This document shows, piece after piece, positions 1 to 6,466 of a stretch of DNA of 33,989 nucleotides (position 1 is the first letter of the stretch; every line of letters begins with the position of its first letter). The position numbers were made by a program, and so were the translations under genes. The DNA lies in the IMG/VR virus record IMGVR_UViG_3300010391_001345, positions 1 to 33,989 of that record. One strand, given 5' to 3'. Source of the stretch: a virus. The notes below the pieces were generated by a model. It was not told the DNA's origin, searched no databases, and saw nothing but the letters and a program-made list of their open reading frames with translations.

Positions 1-324
1 CGTGTCGAGGTGGGCATAGAGTGTGTAGTAGCCTTCGCCGTGCTTCACAACGACGTAGTTTCCGTATGTCGAACTGCAATTGCAGACGCCACCTTCGCGC
101 TGACGCCGCGCTCGGGCCGACATTGCATCAATCTGCGCTTCGGAAAGACAGTCTGTGACAATTTTCTCGACTGTTCCGGCAGCAACAGCGTAAACAGGCG
201 TACCGGTCGTGCCACTTAGGTCGACGCCATTGTGCCAAACCGAACGTCCCGGACGCTGTCCCTGTCGACTCAAGATTATCGAGCCTGGGACAGGGTTGGT
301 GGTAGATCCTGGTACAAATGCCAC
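1..324 (-). CDS. M23 (LytM-type) peptidase, 3' end cut by window edge
   Basis: Reading leftward from a GTG at 324, preceded by AGGAGG at 5-base spacing, gives 108 codons that are open to the edge. The protein contains HNGVDLSG (the first zinc-ligand motif, H-x3-D), then GTPVYAVAAGTVEKIV and a YGNYVVVKHG...LYAHLDT block with the H-x-H region. This is the layout of M23 metallo-endopeptidases, which cut peptide cross-links of peptidoglycan. A Cys-containing insert of about 30 residues separates the two motifs. No signal peptide is visible, which fits a phage lysin or virion-associated enzyme. The start overlaps the stop of the SGNH gene by one base (TAGTG), so the two are translationally linked. 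The C-terminus is not in the window. Confidence 0.85.
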   Translation of the reverse strand, partial: MAFVPGSTTNPVPGSIILSRQGQRPGRSVWHNGVDLSGTTGTPVYAVAAGTVEKIVTDCLSEAQIDAMSARARRQREGGVCNCSSTYGNYVVVKHGEGYYTLYAHLDT

Positions 325-947
325 TACGTCCTCCTCTGCCAATACCACACGCCAGCCAGAACTGCGACGGCGAGTGATGCTCCAACAACCAGCTTCTTCC
401 AAGCAAATGGTGCTGCCAAGACGTTCATGGTCGGCTGCACCTTTGTAAAGATGCGCTCAGCCCAAATCTTCGATCCCTGCGAGGTGAAATGTACGCCGTC
501 GGGGGTTCGCATGGCATCGAGGTCATGTGTCATTGCGCGGCCATCAAGCAAAAGCACTTTCTGCTGCGCAATGATTCTGTTGCGCGCGGCGGAACCGGCA
601 TCTTCCTCGGGGCTGCGTGGAATAGTCGGCGGCCCAACCCAAACCACTTTTGCCCTACCTGTCTGTTGTAGCACTTTGCCGATCTGTTGCAGGTAGACGG
701 AAGGCGCGTGTTCTTCTAGCTCGTCATTCGTCCCAAGAACAATGACAACGAGATGAGGTTTTGTTTGTGCTACTAGCGAAGAAATGGTGCTCTGCCGTCC
801 GTACCAGCGGGTGCTCTTGCCGATGTTGGCTTCGCTAGTGACATCCCACCCAACCGCTTCGGCAAGCTTCTTGAAGTGCGGAGCTAGTCCAGCGACCAAC
901 GAATCGCCGACCAACAACACATTTCGCCTGTCAGACGGTAATACCAC
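324..947 (-). CDS. SGNH/GDSL-family hydrolase with C-terminal membrane anchor
   Basis: A 207-residue protein with all four SGNH blocks: GDSL with Ser16, Gly43 in ANIGKS, GTND at 72-75, and D150-x2-H153 in DGVHFT. Family members are serine esterases or lipases, often acting on acetylated cell-wall polymers or lipids. The substrate here is unknown. Residues 186-203 form a hydrophobic helix ending in WYWQRRT, so the enzyme is tail-anchored. No N-terminal signal is seen. The start is GTG, three bases after the TAA of the upstream gene. It lies in the run of tail-anchored proteins and directly before the M23 peptidase, which suggests a joint role on the cell envelope. Confidence 0.85.
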   Translation of the reverse strand: MVLPSDRRNVLLVGDSLVAGLAPHFKKLAEAVGWDVTSEANIGKSTRWYGRQSTISSLVAQTKPHLVVIVLGTNDELEEHAPSVYLQQIGKVLQQTGRAKVVWVGPPTIPRSPEEDAGSAARNRIIAQQKVLLLDGRAMTHDLDAMRTPDGVHFTSQGSKIWAERIFTKVQPTMNVLAAPFAWKKLVVGASLAVAVLAGVWYWQRRT

Positions 948-949
948 TG

Positions 950-1321
950 TTAATTTCCAACCAGCCCAATCAGCTTTGCGAAACCGGCACCTGCGACACC
1001 GCTAGCAATAGCTACTCCGATAAACATCGCCCAGCCGCGTTCCAACTTGCCCATGCGGCTAACAAGTCCACTGTTACCATCCTTGCCTTGAATAGCGGTA
1101 ACAAGACGTTCGAGGTATTCGTCGGTTTGGGTCATGAAGTTAGTCAAGTGTGCTTCGAGCCTCGTCGCGCGATCTGTCAATCCGTCTGCACCACCCTGTC
1201 CTTGCAGCAGATTCAAGATGCGGGTCAAGTTCTGGCTAGTAGTTTCCGCGTGCGCACGAAAGAGAATGTTCAGTTCCGTCTGCTCGCGAACTAGCTTGTT
1301 GTGTTCTGGGCAAGTAGACAC
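950..1321 (-). CDS. small coiled-coil protein with C-terminal transmembrane helix (XhlA-like layout)
   Basis: A GTG at 1321, preceded by AAAGGG, gives 123 residues starting STCPEHNKLVREQ. A longer reading to 1372 would overlap the upstream gene and has no ribosome binding site. Most of the protein is charged helix with heptad-like spacing (residues about 10-90). It is followed by one hydrophobic helix, FIGVAIASGVAGAGFAKLIG. Coiled coil plus one terminal helix is the layout of the haemolysin XhlA family, found beside phage holins and lysins. The match is by layout only. Its neighbours, an SGNH hydrolase and an M23 peptidase, support a lysis or envelope role. Confidence 0.7.
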   Translation of the reverse strand: MSTCPEHNKLVREQTELNILFRAHAETTSQNLTRILNLLQGQGGADGLTDRATRLEAHLTNFMTQTDEYLERLVTAIQGKDGNSGLVSRMGKLERGWAMFIGVAIASGVAGAGFAKLIGLVGN

Positions 1322-1337
1322 CGCATTTTCCCTTTCT

Positions 1338-2009
1338 TCACTTCGCAACCACACGATAGACAACGTAGCCACCTGCGATAAGAGCTACAGTGAAAAGGAT
1401 CGGCCCCAGCCCTTTGAACAACCCACTAAGCAGACCACTTGCCGCTCCTCCCACAAGTTCTGCACCCGCTTCTGCTCCTGCTTGAATTACGCGAACGGGC
1501 GCTGAAGTGATGGCAAGAACTGTCTCCCAATACTCCAATTCAGCCTGCGCTATAGCTAACTGTTGATCCAGCACTTGATCCGTTGCTGTAAACCCGGCAG
1601 ATACCGCATTCGCAATTGCACTGTACCAAGCCTTTCCTCTATCAGGTGGCATCTTTTGAACACGTCTGATTACCTCGGCCGTGTTCTGTGCAGCAACAAT
1701 CTGGCGCCAGTCAGCCCCCAGGTACAGTGAGCCCTCTGTAAGTTTGGCGAGGCGCTTGACTTCTGTATTAGCTAGGCTTACTTTTACGTAGGAATCCTCT
1801 TGGGCACTTCCTCGGCAAATAACGCGGCGTAATAAGGGTGCGTTAGCACCACAGTCCGCCTCAAGAGGAGCTAACTTCTCCGGTAAAACACGCTCGAAGC
1901 GACTGAGTCCCCACAGCACACGTCGTATGTGTTCGCCAAACTGCTCTTTAGTCATGAGCGCCGTCTGGCGAGTGACGTCGTGAGGTGTAGTGTTGCCTAA
2001 AACGTACAC
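1338..2009 (-). CDS. tail-anchored membrane protein, short paralog of the 2598-3590 product
   Basis: 223 residues from a GTG at 2009 with GGAG six bases upstream, just after the stop of the previous gene. This start aligns YVLGN with PYVLQ at the start of the longer paralog. The N-terminal half shares LGADW and a region rich in Arg and Lys. The C-terminus AGAELVGGA..GLLSGLFKGLGPILF, followed by the hydrophobic segment ending GGYVVYRVVAK, is nearly identical to the paralog. The two-CxxC zinc-ribbon region of the longer copy is reduced to scattered cysteines here. Function unknown. No signal peptide, so it is probably anchored by its tail with the N-terminus in the cytoplasm or virion interior. 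Confidence 0.75.
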   Translation of the reverse strand: MYVLGNTTPHDVTRQTALMTKEQFGEHIRRVLWGLSRFERVLPEKLAPLEADCGANAPLLRRVICRGSAQEDSYVKVSLANTEVKRLAKLTEGSLYLGADWRQIVAAQNTAEVIRRVQKMPPDRGKAWYSAIANAVSAGFTATDQVLDQQLAIAQAELEYWETVLAITSAPVRVIQAGAEAGAELVGGAASGLLSGLFKGLGPILFTVALIAGGYVVYRVVAK

Positions 2010-2010
2010 T

Positions 2011-2592
2011 TCAGACTCCAGACAAGGCGGAAGCACGTGCTGTTATTTCCGCACTCCGCAATTTGCGATAGACTAAGAAACCGCCAACACCGAGTGCAGG
2101 AACTATTAGCCACCAGAACTTTTGCAGGAAGCTTTTCTCCTCGTACACCCGAGGATCTACACGATACACACTCTGCCAGACAAGATCCGAGGCCGACGGA
2201 ACTGTTGTCGGAGTCTGCACTGAAGGTACCGATCCGCTAGTTGAAGCTATCGGAAGAGAGTCTGCCAAAACAAACGCCAGGGCCTTGTCCTTCAGAACAA
2301 ATTCCTTGTCGGTAGCGTGCTCGCTCACTGCCCAACTCTTCAACTTGGTTTTTGCAAGCAATCTCACTTTGGTATTCGGCAGAAGAGGTACCAGAAACAC
2401 CATTTGAACTTTCTTGTTTTGGAACGGAGCGGACCAAGTCGAAGGAGCAATACTAGACGCCCCAAACGGAACCACGTCAATTTCCTTGGTTACTACAACA
2501 GGTGTGTAAGCAATCACCTTGTAATCTAGGACACCGAAGCTGGAGATTTTGGTTCCAGGCCACAGAACAACGTAGCTATTCGGAGGCAGCAT
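2011..2592 (-). CDS. tail-anchored membrane protein, unknown function
   Basis: 193 residues from an ATG at 2592, with AGGAG about nine bases upstream. The N-terminal 110 residues are rich in Val, Ile and Thr and look beta-stranded. A Ser/Thr/Pro-rich linker (about residues 115-135) follows. Near the C-terminus is one hydrophobic helix, FWWLIVPALGVGGFLVYRKL, with a short tail. The G-G-F-x-V-Y-R end of the helix matches the GGYVVYRVV end of both flanking paralogous genes, although the rest is unrelated. This suggests a shared anchor module. It lies between the two paralogs with gaps of 1 and 5 bases, so it belongs to the same transcript. I do not recognise a family. Confidence 0.75.
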   Translation of the reverse strand: MLPPNSYVVLWPGTKISSFGVLDYKVIAYTPVVVTKEIDVVPFGASSIAPSTWSAPFQNKKVQMVFLVPLLPNTKVRLLAKTKLKSWAVSEHATDKEFVLKDKALAFVLADSLPIASTSGSVPSVQTPTTVPSASDLVWQSVYRVDPRVYEEKSFLQKFWWLIVPALGVGGFLVYRKLRSAEITARASALSGV

Positions 2593-2597
2593 TATCG

Positions 2598-3590
2598 TTA
2601 GCTCCTACTTTCCAAGTGCGCAATTGATTGTCTTCTTTTCGTAACCACACGATAGACAACGTAGCCACCAACAATAAGAGCTATAGGGAAAAGGATCGGC
2701 CCTAGCCCTTTGAACAGCCCACTAACTACGCCACCAGCCACCCCGCCAACAAGCTCTGCACCTGTACGAGCAACAAACTGTATGGCACCCATCGTGCTGT
2801 TAATGAGAGCATCAAAGGCTTCGGATGTAGCAGCCCCTAAACTAGCAACGGTGTTGCGGAAGCTGTTATCCCACTGCTGCAATACCGCCTTGTCTGGTAT
2901 TTGCGCAGCAGTATTATAAATACGCGTAGCTGCAACCATTTGGTCAGTAACAGTCTTATACCACACTTTTGCTGTCGTTGCCGGTATGCGTCGTAGACGC
3001 TTGATAACCTCCACACCACCTGCTAGTCTGCTTTCTTCAGATGCACTCGCGGGAAGAGTGCGAACTATACTAGCCCAATCTGCACCCAGCACCTGCGCTG
3101 TGAGAGCTAGTGCAGCTTTTAGTGGAGGCACCGCAGGAAGAAGCGCAGTAAGAGTTTGTTCAGCACACTGCTCAGCCCGCGCCTGCCAAATTCTGGCTGC
3201 TCCATCTGTACCGTGCCAGAGGAGATCCCAATACGAGATACCTTGAATCCCCCTGTCTTCGAATTTACACAAAACAGGTCGGATGGCTACAGGCAATGGT
3301 TGGCTGCACTCAGAGCATTTCCTAGCACCTGCCAGTTTTCCAACCTCTTTCCCAGCACTTGCCGATGCTGAAAACCCTGGAATCATTTCTGGGGTGGCCA
3401 CCCCTGGCAAATACACACGGCGACAAATGCCACACCAAGCAACATTCTTCAAACCTTCAATTTCCGGAAGAATCAGCCTATCCAACCCCTCCAGTTTACG
3501 AAGCACCTCCAGTATATGCAGCGCAAACTGGTTGGGTGTCATCGACATCTGCACAGGTGGTGCGCCCAATCCTTGCAAAACGTACGGCAT
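2598..3590 (-). CDS. tail-anchored membrane protein with zinc-ribbon cysteines, long paralog
   Basis: 330 residues from an ATG at 3590 with AAGGG six bases upstream. A GTG reading from 3617 is possible but overlaps the upstream gene. Two CxxC pairs (WCGICRR and KCSECSQ, about residues 50-100) look like a zinc ribbon. A helical, Ala-rich middle follows. The C-terminal block has TGAELVGGVAGGVVSGLFKG, a hydrophobic helix ending GGYVVYRVVTK and a basic tail. The last roughly 45 residues and their DNA are close to those of the 1338-2009 gene, pointing to duplication. Function unknown. A cytoplasmic or virion-internal domain tethered to membrane is the likely arrangement. Confidence 0.75.
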   Translation of the reverse strand: MPYVLQGLGAPPVQMSMTPNQFALHILEVLRKLEGLDRLILPEIEGLKNVAWCGICRRVYLPGVATPEMIPGFSASASAGKEVGKLAGARKCSECSQPLPVAIRPVLCKFEDRGIQGISYWDLLWHGTDGAARIWQARAEQCAEQTLTALLPAVPPLKAALALTAQVLGADWASIVRTLPASASEESRLAGGVEVIKRLRRIPATTAKVWYKTVTDQMVAATRIYNTAAQIPDKAVLQQWDNSFRNTVASLGAATSEAFDALINSTMGAIQFVARTGAELVGGVAGGVVSGLFKGLGPILFPIALIVGGYVVYRVVTKRRQSIAHLESRS

Positions 3591-3592
3591 GA

Positions 3593-4045
3593 TCAACCCT
3601 TCTGGCGTTTCCACCACCAGTAGCCTGCTCCCGCACTACCAGCAAGAGCAAGTACCCACCAGTAATCGGCCAACAAACGCTTAGCCAAAGATGGTCGGGA
3701 CAGACCAACTGTGTCGGGATTGAAAGGTGGCCATTTCTCGTCTTTTTTGGCCCAGCGCGCCCACCCGGCAAACGCCCATGTAGCGTCTGCTTGACTAAGA
3801 CCAGCCTGTACTAGCCACTTATGGAAGAACAGAGGATTCAGCAGATTCTCCGGAAGTGCCTTGACAACACCGGGAATTGTAGGAGTGCGCCTTACCCACT
3901 CTAGAAATCCTCGATGGGTGAAATCGTCGTATACTCCTGTTTGGATGACACCAATTACTTTCTGAAATGCCATAACACCTGCTTCAGTCCTCAGACCGGC
4001 TTCGGCAGGTGTCATGCCACTAAGACTTTGGAAGAGGTAACTCAC
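3593..4045 (-). CDS. tail-anchored protein with a possible peptidoglycan-binding-like segment
   Basis: 150 residues from a GTG at 4045, three bases after the upstream stop. Residues about 22-50 (GVMAFQKVIGVIQTGVYDDFT) recall the A-FQ-x(n)-G-x-x-x-T-G-x-x-x-x-x-T pattern of PG_binding_1 domains. The match is short and should be treated as weak. The middle is Trp-rich (WAFAGWARW). The C-terminus has the hydrophobic helix YWWVLALAGSAGAGYWWWKR followed by a basic end. The gene abuts its neighbours and shares their tail-anchored design. No other family is recognised. Confidence 0.7.
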   Translation of the reverse strand: MSYLFQSLSGMTPAEAGLRTEAGVMAFQKVIGVIQTGVYDDFTHRGFLEWVRRTPTIPGVVKALPENLLNPLFFHKWLVQAGLSQADATWAFAGWARWAKKDEKWPPFNPDTVGLSRPSLAKRLLADYWWVLALAGSAGAGYWWWKRQKG

Positions 4046-4048
4046 GGT

Positions 4049-4282
4049 CTACCAACCTGCGGTCGGCGACTCTTTGCTAGGCAACAGCGGTACCCCTGCC
4101 TTGCGCATACGCCAAATTGCGTAAATCGCAAGCAGTGTAGGAACGCCTACAAGGAAGCCCAACCAGGAAGTCTTGATTACAGTAGTACCCAAACCTTCAT
4201 CTGGCTGGACACTGTAGCCACCCTTCGCAACTACACTACCGGGCTGCGTTGTTACTTCTTCTGCTGCCAAAGTATACGGCAT
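4049..4282 (-). CDS. small single-pass membrane protein
   Basis: 77 residues from an ATG at 4282, preceded by GAGG. The first 40 residues are polar. A hydrophobic helix (LGFLVGVPTLLAIYAIW) follows at about residues 41-57, then a basic stretch RMRKAG and a short polar tail. By the positive-inside rule the C-terminal side faces the cytoplasm, unlike what would be expected of a simple tail anchor. Function unknown. It lies in the eight-gene membrane-protein run. Confidence 0.7.
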   Translation of the reverse strand: MPYTLAAEEVTTQPGSVVAKGGYSVQPDEGLGTTVIKTSWLGFLVGVPTLLAIYAIWRMRKAGVPLLPSKESPTAGW

Positions 4283-4285
4283 GGC

Positions 4286-4369
4286 TTACCTCTTTCCCTT
4301 CAACGAAACTGTTGCAATAAAAATACTTAACGCCAAAAGCACCGTCAAAGTTGGTACTAGCACTCGCAC
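4286..4369 (-). CDS. 27-residue hydrophobic microprotein
   Basis: A GTG at 4369 preceded by a perfect AGGAGG at 5-base spacing opens 27 codons ending in TAA at 4286. The product is almost entirely hydrophobic (VLVPTLTVLLALSIFIATVSL) with basic ends (VR and KGKR), as expected of a single-helix membrane peptide. The gap it fills is otherwise empty, and the ribosome binding site is among the best in the window. It lies directly between the 4371-5033 and 4049-4282 genes. A small holin-like or spanin-like role is possible but not shown. Confidence 0.65.
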   Translation of the reverse strand: MRVLVPTLTVLLALSIFIATVSLKGKR

Positions 4370-4370
4370 C

Positions 4371-5033
4371 TCATCCTCCTATGGTGGTCGTCACCACCGC
4401 TGCACGCAACGAGTCCCTTATTGCCATCAGGCCGCTCGTCAGGCCGCCACGCACCTGTGTAATGCCTCGTGCATAAGCCGGGAACGCCTTCCAGTAGACT
4501 TCAGGGTGCTCGACCGCATGCTGGACCAGTGTCGACACCAAAATCCCGTCACGCAACGTACCATCCTCACGCACGAAGCCGTTCGCAGCAGCCATCCCTA
4601 CGACGCGCCCTCGTATCCAGCCGTCAACTCTGATGTGAAGCCGGTTGCGATCACGCAACGTGCGTTCGGGCTCGCTACGCGATTCGATGCCCACGCGAGG
4701 GCCGATAGTTACCCGCACCGCTTCCGTCAGATCCGTTCGGATGTCGCAAAGCCCCAACCACAAACCCTGTGCCACGAGCATCAACCCGTTAACGTACAAC
4801 GCTACGGCTGCCTGTTCGTGCGGTGTCCAGCCTTCCGTCAGCGCGCAAACTAGCAGAACACGTGCGATTTCTGCGTCGCGTGGTGATCCTTCGGCGGTGA
4901 AAAGGTTATACTTCTGCGCGAGGCCGTTCAGCGTCTCGCGAAGCTCCTTCGTGATCCGAACTGTGTACTCACGCCGCGCGGGATACTCACGCGGTGTCGC
5001 GACAAATTCGTCCGTGGCAAGAACGCCTTCCAT
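4371..5033 (-). CDS. unknown protein with two ribbon-helix-helix-like segments
   Basis: 220 residues from an ATG at 5033. No ribosome binding site precedes this ATG, and a candidate promoter ends only about 10 bases upstream, so the message may be nearly leaderless, as is common in actinobacteria. Residues about 22-65 (REYTVRITKELRETLNGLAQ then a second helix) and 131-175 (RLHIRVDGWIRGRVVGMAA then a helix) each show a beta-strand followed by two helices, the pattern of RHH DNA-binding folds. This is a visual impression only. It is the first gene of the membrane-protein run and could regulate it. No membrane segment is evident. Confidence 0.65.
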   Translation of the reverse strand: MEGVLATDEFVATPREYPARREYTVRITKELRETLNGLAQKYNLFTAEGSPRDAEIARVLLVCALTEGWTPHEQAAVALYVNGLMLVAQGLWLGLCDIRTDLTEAVRVTIGPRVGIESRSEPERTLRDRNRLHIRVDGWIRGRVVGMAAANGFVREDGTLRDGILVSTLVQHAVEHPEVYWKAFPAYARGITQVRGGLTSGLMAIRDSLRAAVVTTTIGG

Positions 5034-5043
5034 CTCGCGTGTA

Positions 5044-5073
5044 AGGGTACACCATACATGCCCCTACCGTCAA
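5044..5073 (-). promoter_or_regulatory. weak candidate promoter for the membrane-protein run
   Basis: On the minus strand TTGACG is followed after 18 bases by TACCCT. Transcription would start only about four bases before the ATG at 5033. The -35 box is good but the -10 box is poor and lacks the TAGA of the other promoters here. It sits in the 113-base divergent gap between the 5033 and 5147 starts. No convincing plus-strand promoter was found in this gap. Confidence 0.35.
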
Positions 5074-5146
5074 CCATGTAGACGCACATGCGAGGATGCT
5101 TGCCTGTAGAAGGAAATTGACGTAGGATCGACGTGGAGGAAACGAG

Positions 5147-5392
5147 ATGCCTTACACATTTGGCGCAGTTACGCTTCCGCAAGGCGCATTCGAGACATAC
5201 AATATCACCAAGCGCGCCGCCGACGAATTGGCGCGGGTATTGACTCAGTACGGAATCGACTGGGAGAGCATCGAGGCAAACGTCGCGGAAGGCTACGTCT
5301 TGCTCAAGATAACAAAAGAAGTGGGCGGGATACCTCCCACCATTCTAGGCATCCCGGTACGTATTGGTTCAAAAGTAGTTTCTACACGCTAG
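5147..5392 (+). CDS. conserved-looking small hypothetical protein
   Basis: 81 residues from an ATG at 5147, with GGAGG seven bases upstream. It is soluble, with a mixed helix and strand pattern and no cysteines or recognisable motif. The gene is transcribed divergently from the membrane-protein run. It ends 11 bases inside a convergent minus-strand reading frame (stop at 5382). I do not recognise a family. Confidence 0.65.
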   Translation: MPYTFGAVTLPQGAFETYNITKRAADELARVLTQYGIDWESIEANVAEGYVLLKITKEVGGIPPTILGIPVRIGSKVVSTR

Positions 5393-5585
5393 GATACAGG
5401 CGCTGTTCTTCTTCGGACGTCAAATGATTGACGTTGTAGACATCCACTCCAAAAAGGGTTCTGTTCAGCGCCTCGATGCGGAACTCGAAGCTAGGCTTGT
5501 GGTCGTCCCTGAACAAGTCCAAGTTGCAGACCCCGTCCCAAAAAGTGACGATGCGAGCCAGTCGGACACGGGAGGTCCCTGCACC
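5382..5585 (-). CDS. reading frame following a TAG stop; start unclear
   Basis: Directly after the TAG of the 5586-5930 gene the same frame stays open for 67 codons and ends in TAG at 5382. The codons look like real coding sequence, for example VRLARIVTFWDGVCNLDLFR and PSFEFRIEAL. No ATG or GTG lies in this frame. The only usual start is TTG (about 5520-5530), with a weak GGGG upstream. Possible explanations are a short TTG-initiated protein of about 46 residues, read-through of the TAG, or an upstream gene recently split by a nonsense mutation. Function unknown. Confidence 0.4.
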   Translation of the reverse strand, partial: GAGTSRVRLARIVTFWDGVCNLDLFRDDHKPSFEFRIEALNRTLFGVDVYNVNHLTSEEEQRLYPSV

Positions 5586-5930
5586 CTACCTAGAACGTGC
5601 TGTGGTCGTGTGCTCGCGCAGGAAGAAGTCAATTCCGTCGAGCCCGGCGTACGAACGCCCAACCTCGTCCCGCAAGAACGGCAACGCGTACCACTCGCCA
5701 ACGGAGTCCGGGCATACAACCTTCTCAACGTCAAGATCAGGTCTGCGTCGGATCCTGTCGAACGCCTCACGTCCCTTCTCGTCCTCGCGCCCAACGTAGA
5801 GCACCACTTTCATTTCGCCGCCCTCCTCCCTCCATTCGCGAATACGCTTACCTAGAATTTCGACTTCGACGCCATAACCGCTCGTTTGGAACGAGAAACC
5901 GCGACTTGTCCACTTCAGATTGTGCAGCAC
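5586..5930 (-). CDS. unknown protein; C-terminal half resembles a cysteine-less thioredoxin fold
   Basis: 114 residues from a GTG at 5930, with AGAGGG six bases upstream, overlapping the previous gene by 16 bases. A second possible start is the ATG at 5810, preceded by GGAGGGAGGAGGG. The part after that ATG (MKVVLYVG...ALPFL then a final strand and helix) is arranged like a glutaredoxin/thioredoxin fold with a LP turn but no CxxC. The N-terminal part is beta-rich. It ends in a TAG beyond which the frame remains open (see the 5382-5585 entry). The fold suggestion is tentative. Confidence 0.55.
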   Translation of the reverse strand: MLHNLKWTSRGFSFQTSGYGVEVEILGKRIREWREEGGEMKVVLYVGREDEKGREAFDRIRRRPDLDVEKVVCPDSVGEWYALPFLRDEVGRSYAGLDGIDFFLREHTTTARSR

Positions 5931-6343
5931 GATAAGCCCTCTGCCGGTTTCTCCTCCGGCTCGAAACGATGTAACGGGCACCACGGGTCGCTTCGGTAGC
6001 GCAGAACCTCTCGCTGGCTAAGCGTGCAGGTCGTTAGCTGCTGCAAGACGCCGCGTCGGTGGGAAGGAACCCAACGGTATCCAACACACCACTTGCATTC
6101 CGCACAGTGTTGTTTCGAACGTTGCATCGCCTCAGCTTCCAATTGCAGGTCTTCCGGCGTCGGACGACTTTCGGGCTGTGTGGCAGAGAAGAGAGGCAGG
6201 GCATAGTCGAACCGATCATCTGGAATCGTGAACGGTGATGGGGCCAGCCGAACCACGACGACCATGATGGGACGCTCGGCAGTGGGTGCCGTTGGTTCGG
6301 ATGAACTTGGACCTGTAGAATCGTGATCGTTGATGTTTTTCAT
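5915..6343 (-). CDS. Cys-rich (putative zinc-binding) hypothetical protein
   Basis: 142 residues from an ATG at 6343. This ATG overlaps the stop of a 19-codon upstream frame (ATGA), suggesting translational coupling. The N-terminal 75 residues are polar and Ser/Pro-rich with one hydrophobic strand (MVVVVRLA). The C-terminal half has HCAECKWC (C-x2-C-x2-C), a later TTC, and WCPLH, which would make a zinc site. No family is recognised. It is the first sizeable gene behind the promoter at 6438-6466. Confidence 0.6.
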   Translation of the reverse strand: MKNINDHDSTGPSSSEPTAPTAERPIMVVVVRLAPSPFTIPDDRFDYALPLFSATQPESRPTPEDLQLEAEAMQRSKQHCAECKWCVGYRWVPSHRRGVLQQLTTCTLSQREVLRYRSDPWCPLHRFEPEEKPAEGLSCCTI

Positions 6344-6399
6344 GCTGCACCGCCTGCGATGTTCTGCCGCCGGTCCGTGCCAAGGTTGTTCTGTTCCAT
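6340..6399 (-). CDS. 19-codon leader reading frame
   Basis: An ATG at 6399, preceded by GGGGG at 7-base spacing, opens 19 codons (MEQNNLGTDRRQ...). They end in TGA overlapping the ATG of the next gene. It lies about 32 bases behind the predicted transcription start at 6431. It may be a short leader peptide that couples ribosomes onto the 5915-6343 gene, whose own ribosome binding site is poor. Coding status is unproven. Confidence 0.4.
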   Translation of the reverse strand: MEQNNLGTDRRQNIAGGAA

Positions 6400-6437
6400 G
6401 TCGTTCCCCCGTCTTGTATTCGTTCCGCCAGCGGGGC

Positions 6438-6466
6438 TTTCTACCACATCCTACTATATTCGTCAA
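6438..6466 (-). promoter_or_regulatory. promoter TTGACG-N17-TAGAAA
   Basis: Minus strand: -35 TTGACG (6466-6461), 17-base spacer, -10 TAGAAA (6443-6438). It overlaps the stop codon of the 6463-6888 gene and points at the genes starting at 6399 and 6343. It matches the other TTGAC/TAGA promoters of the window. Confidence 0.6.

Noticed and set aside
4281-4853. 190-residue plus-strand open frame
   Set aside because: It is antisense to the 4371-5033 gene, has no ribosome binding site and has a low-complexity Arg/Cys/His composition.
5586-5930. Glutaredoxin assignment for the C-terminal half
   Set aside because: The strand/helix order is suggestive but there is no CxxC or CxxS, so only a tentative fold note was kept.
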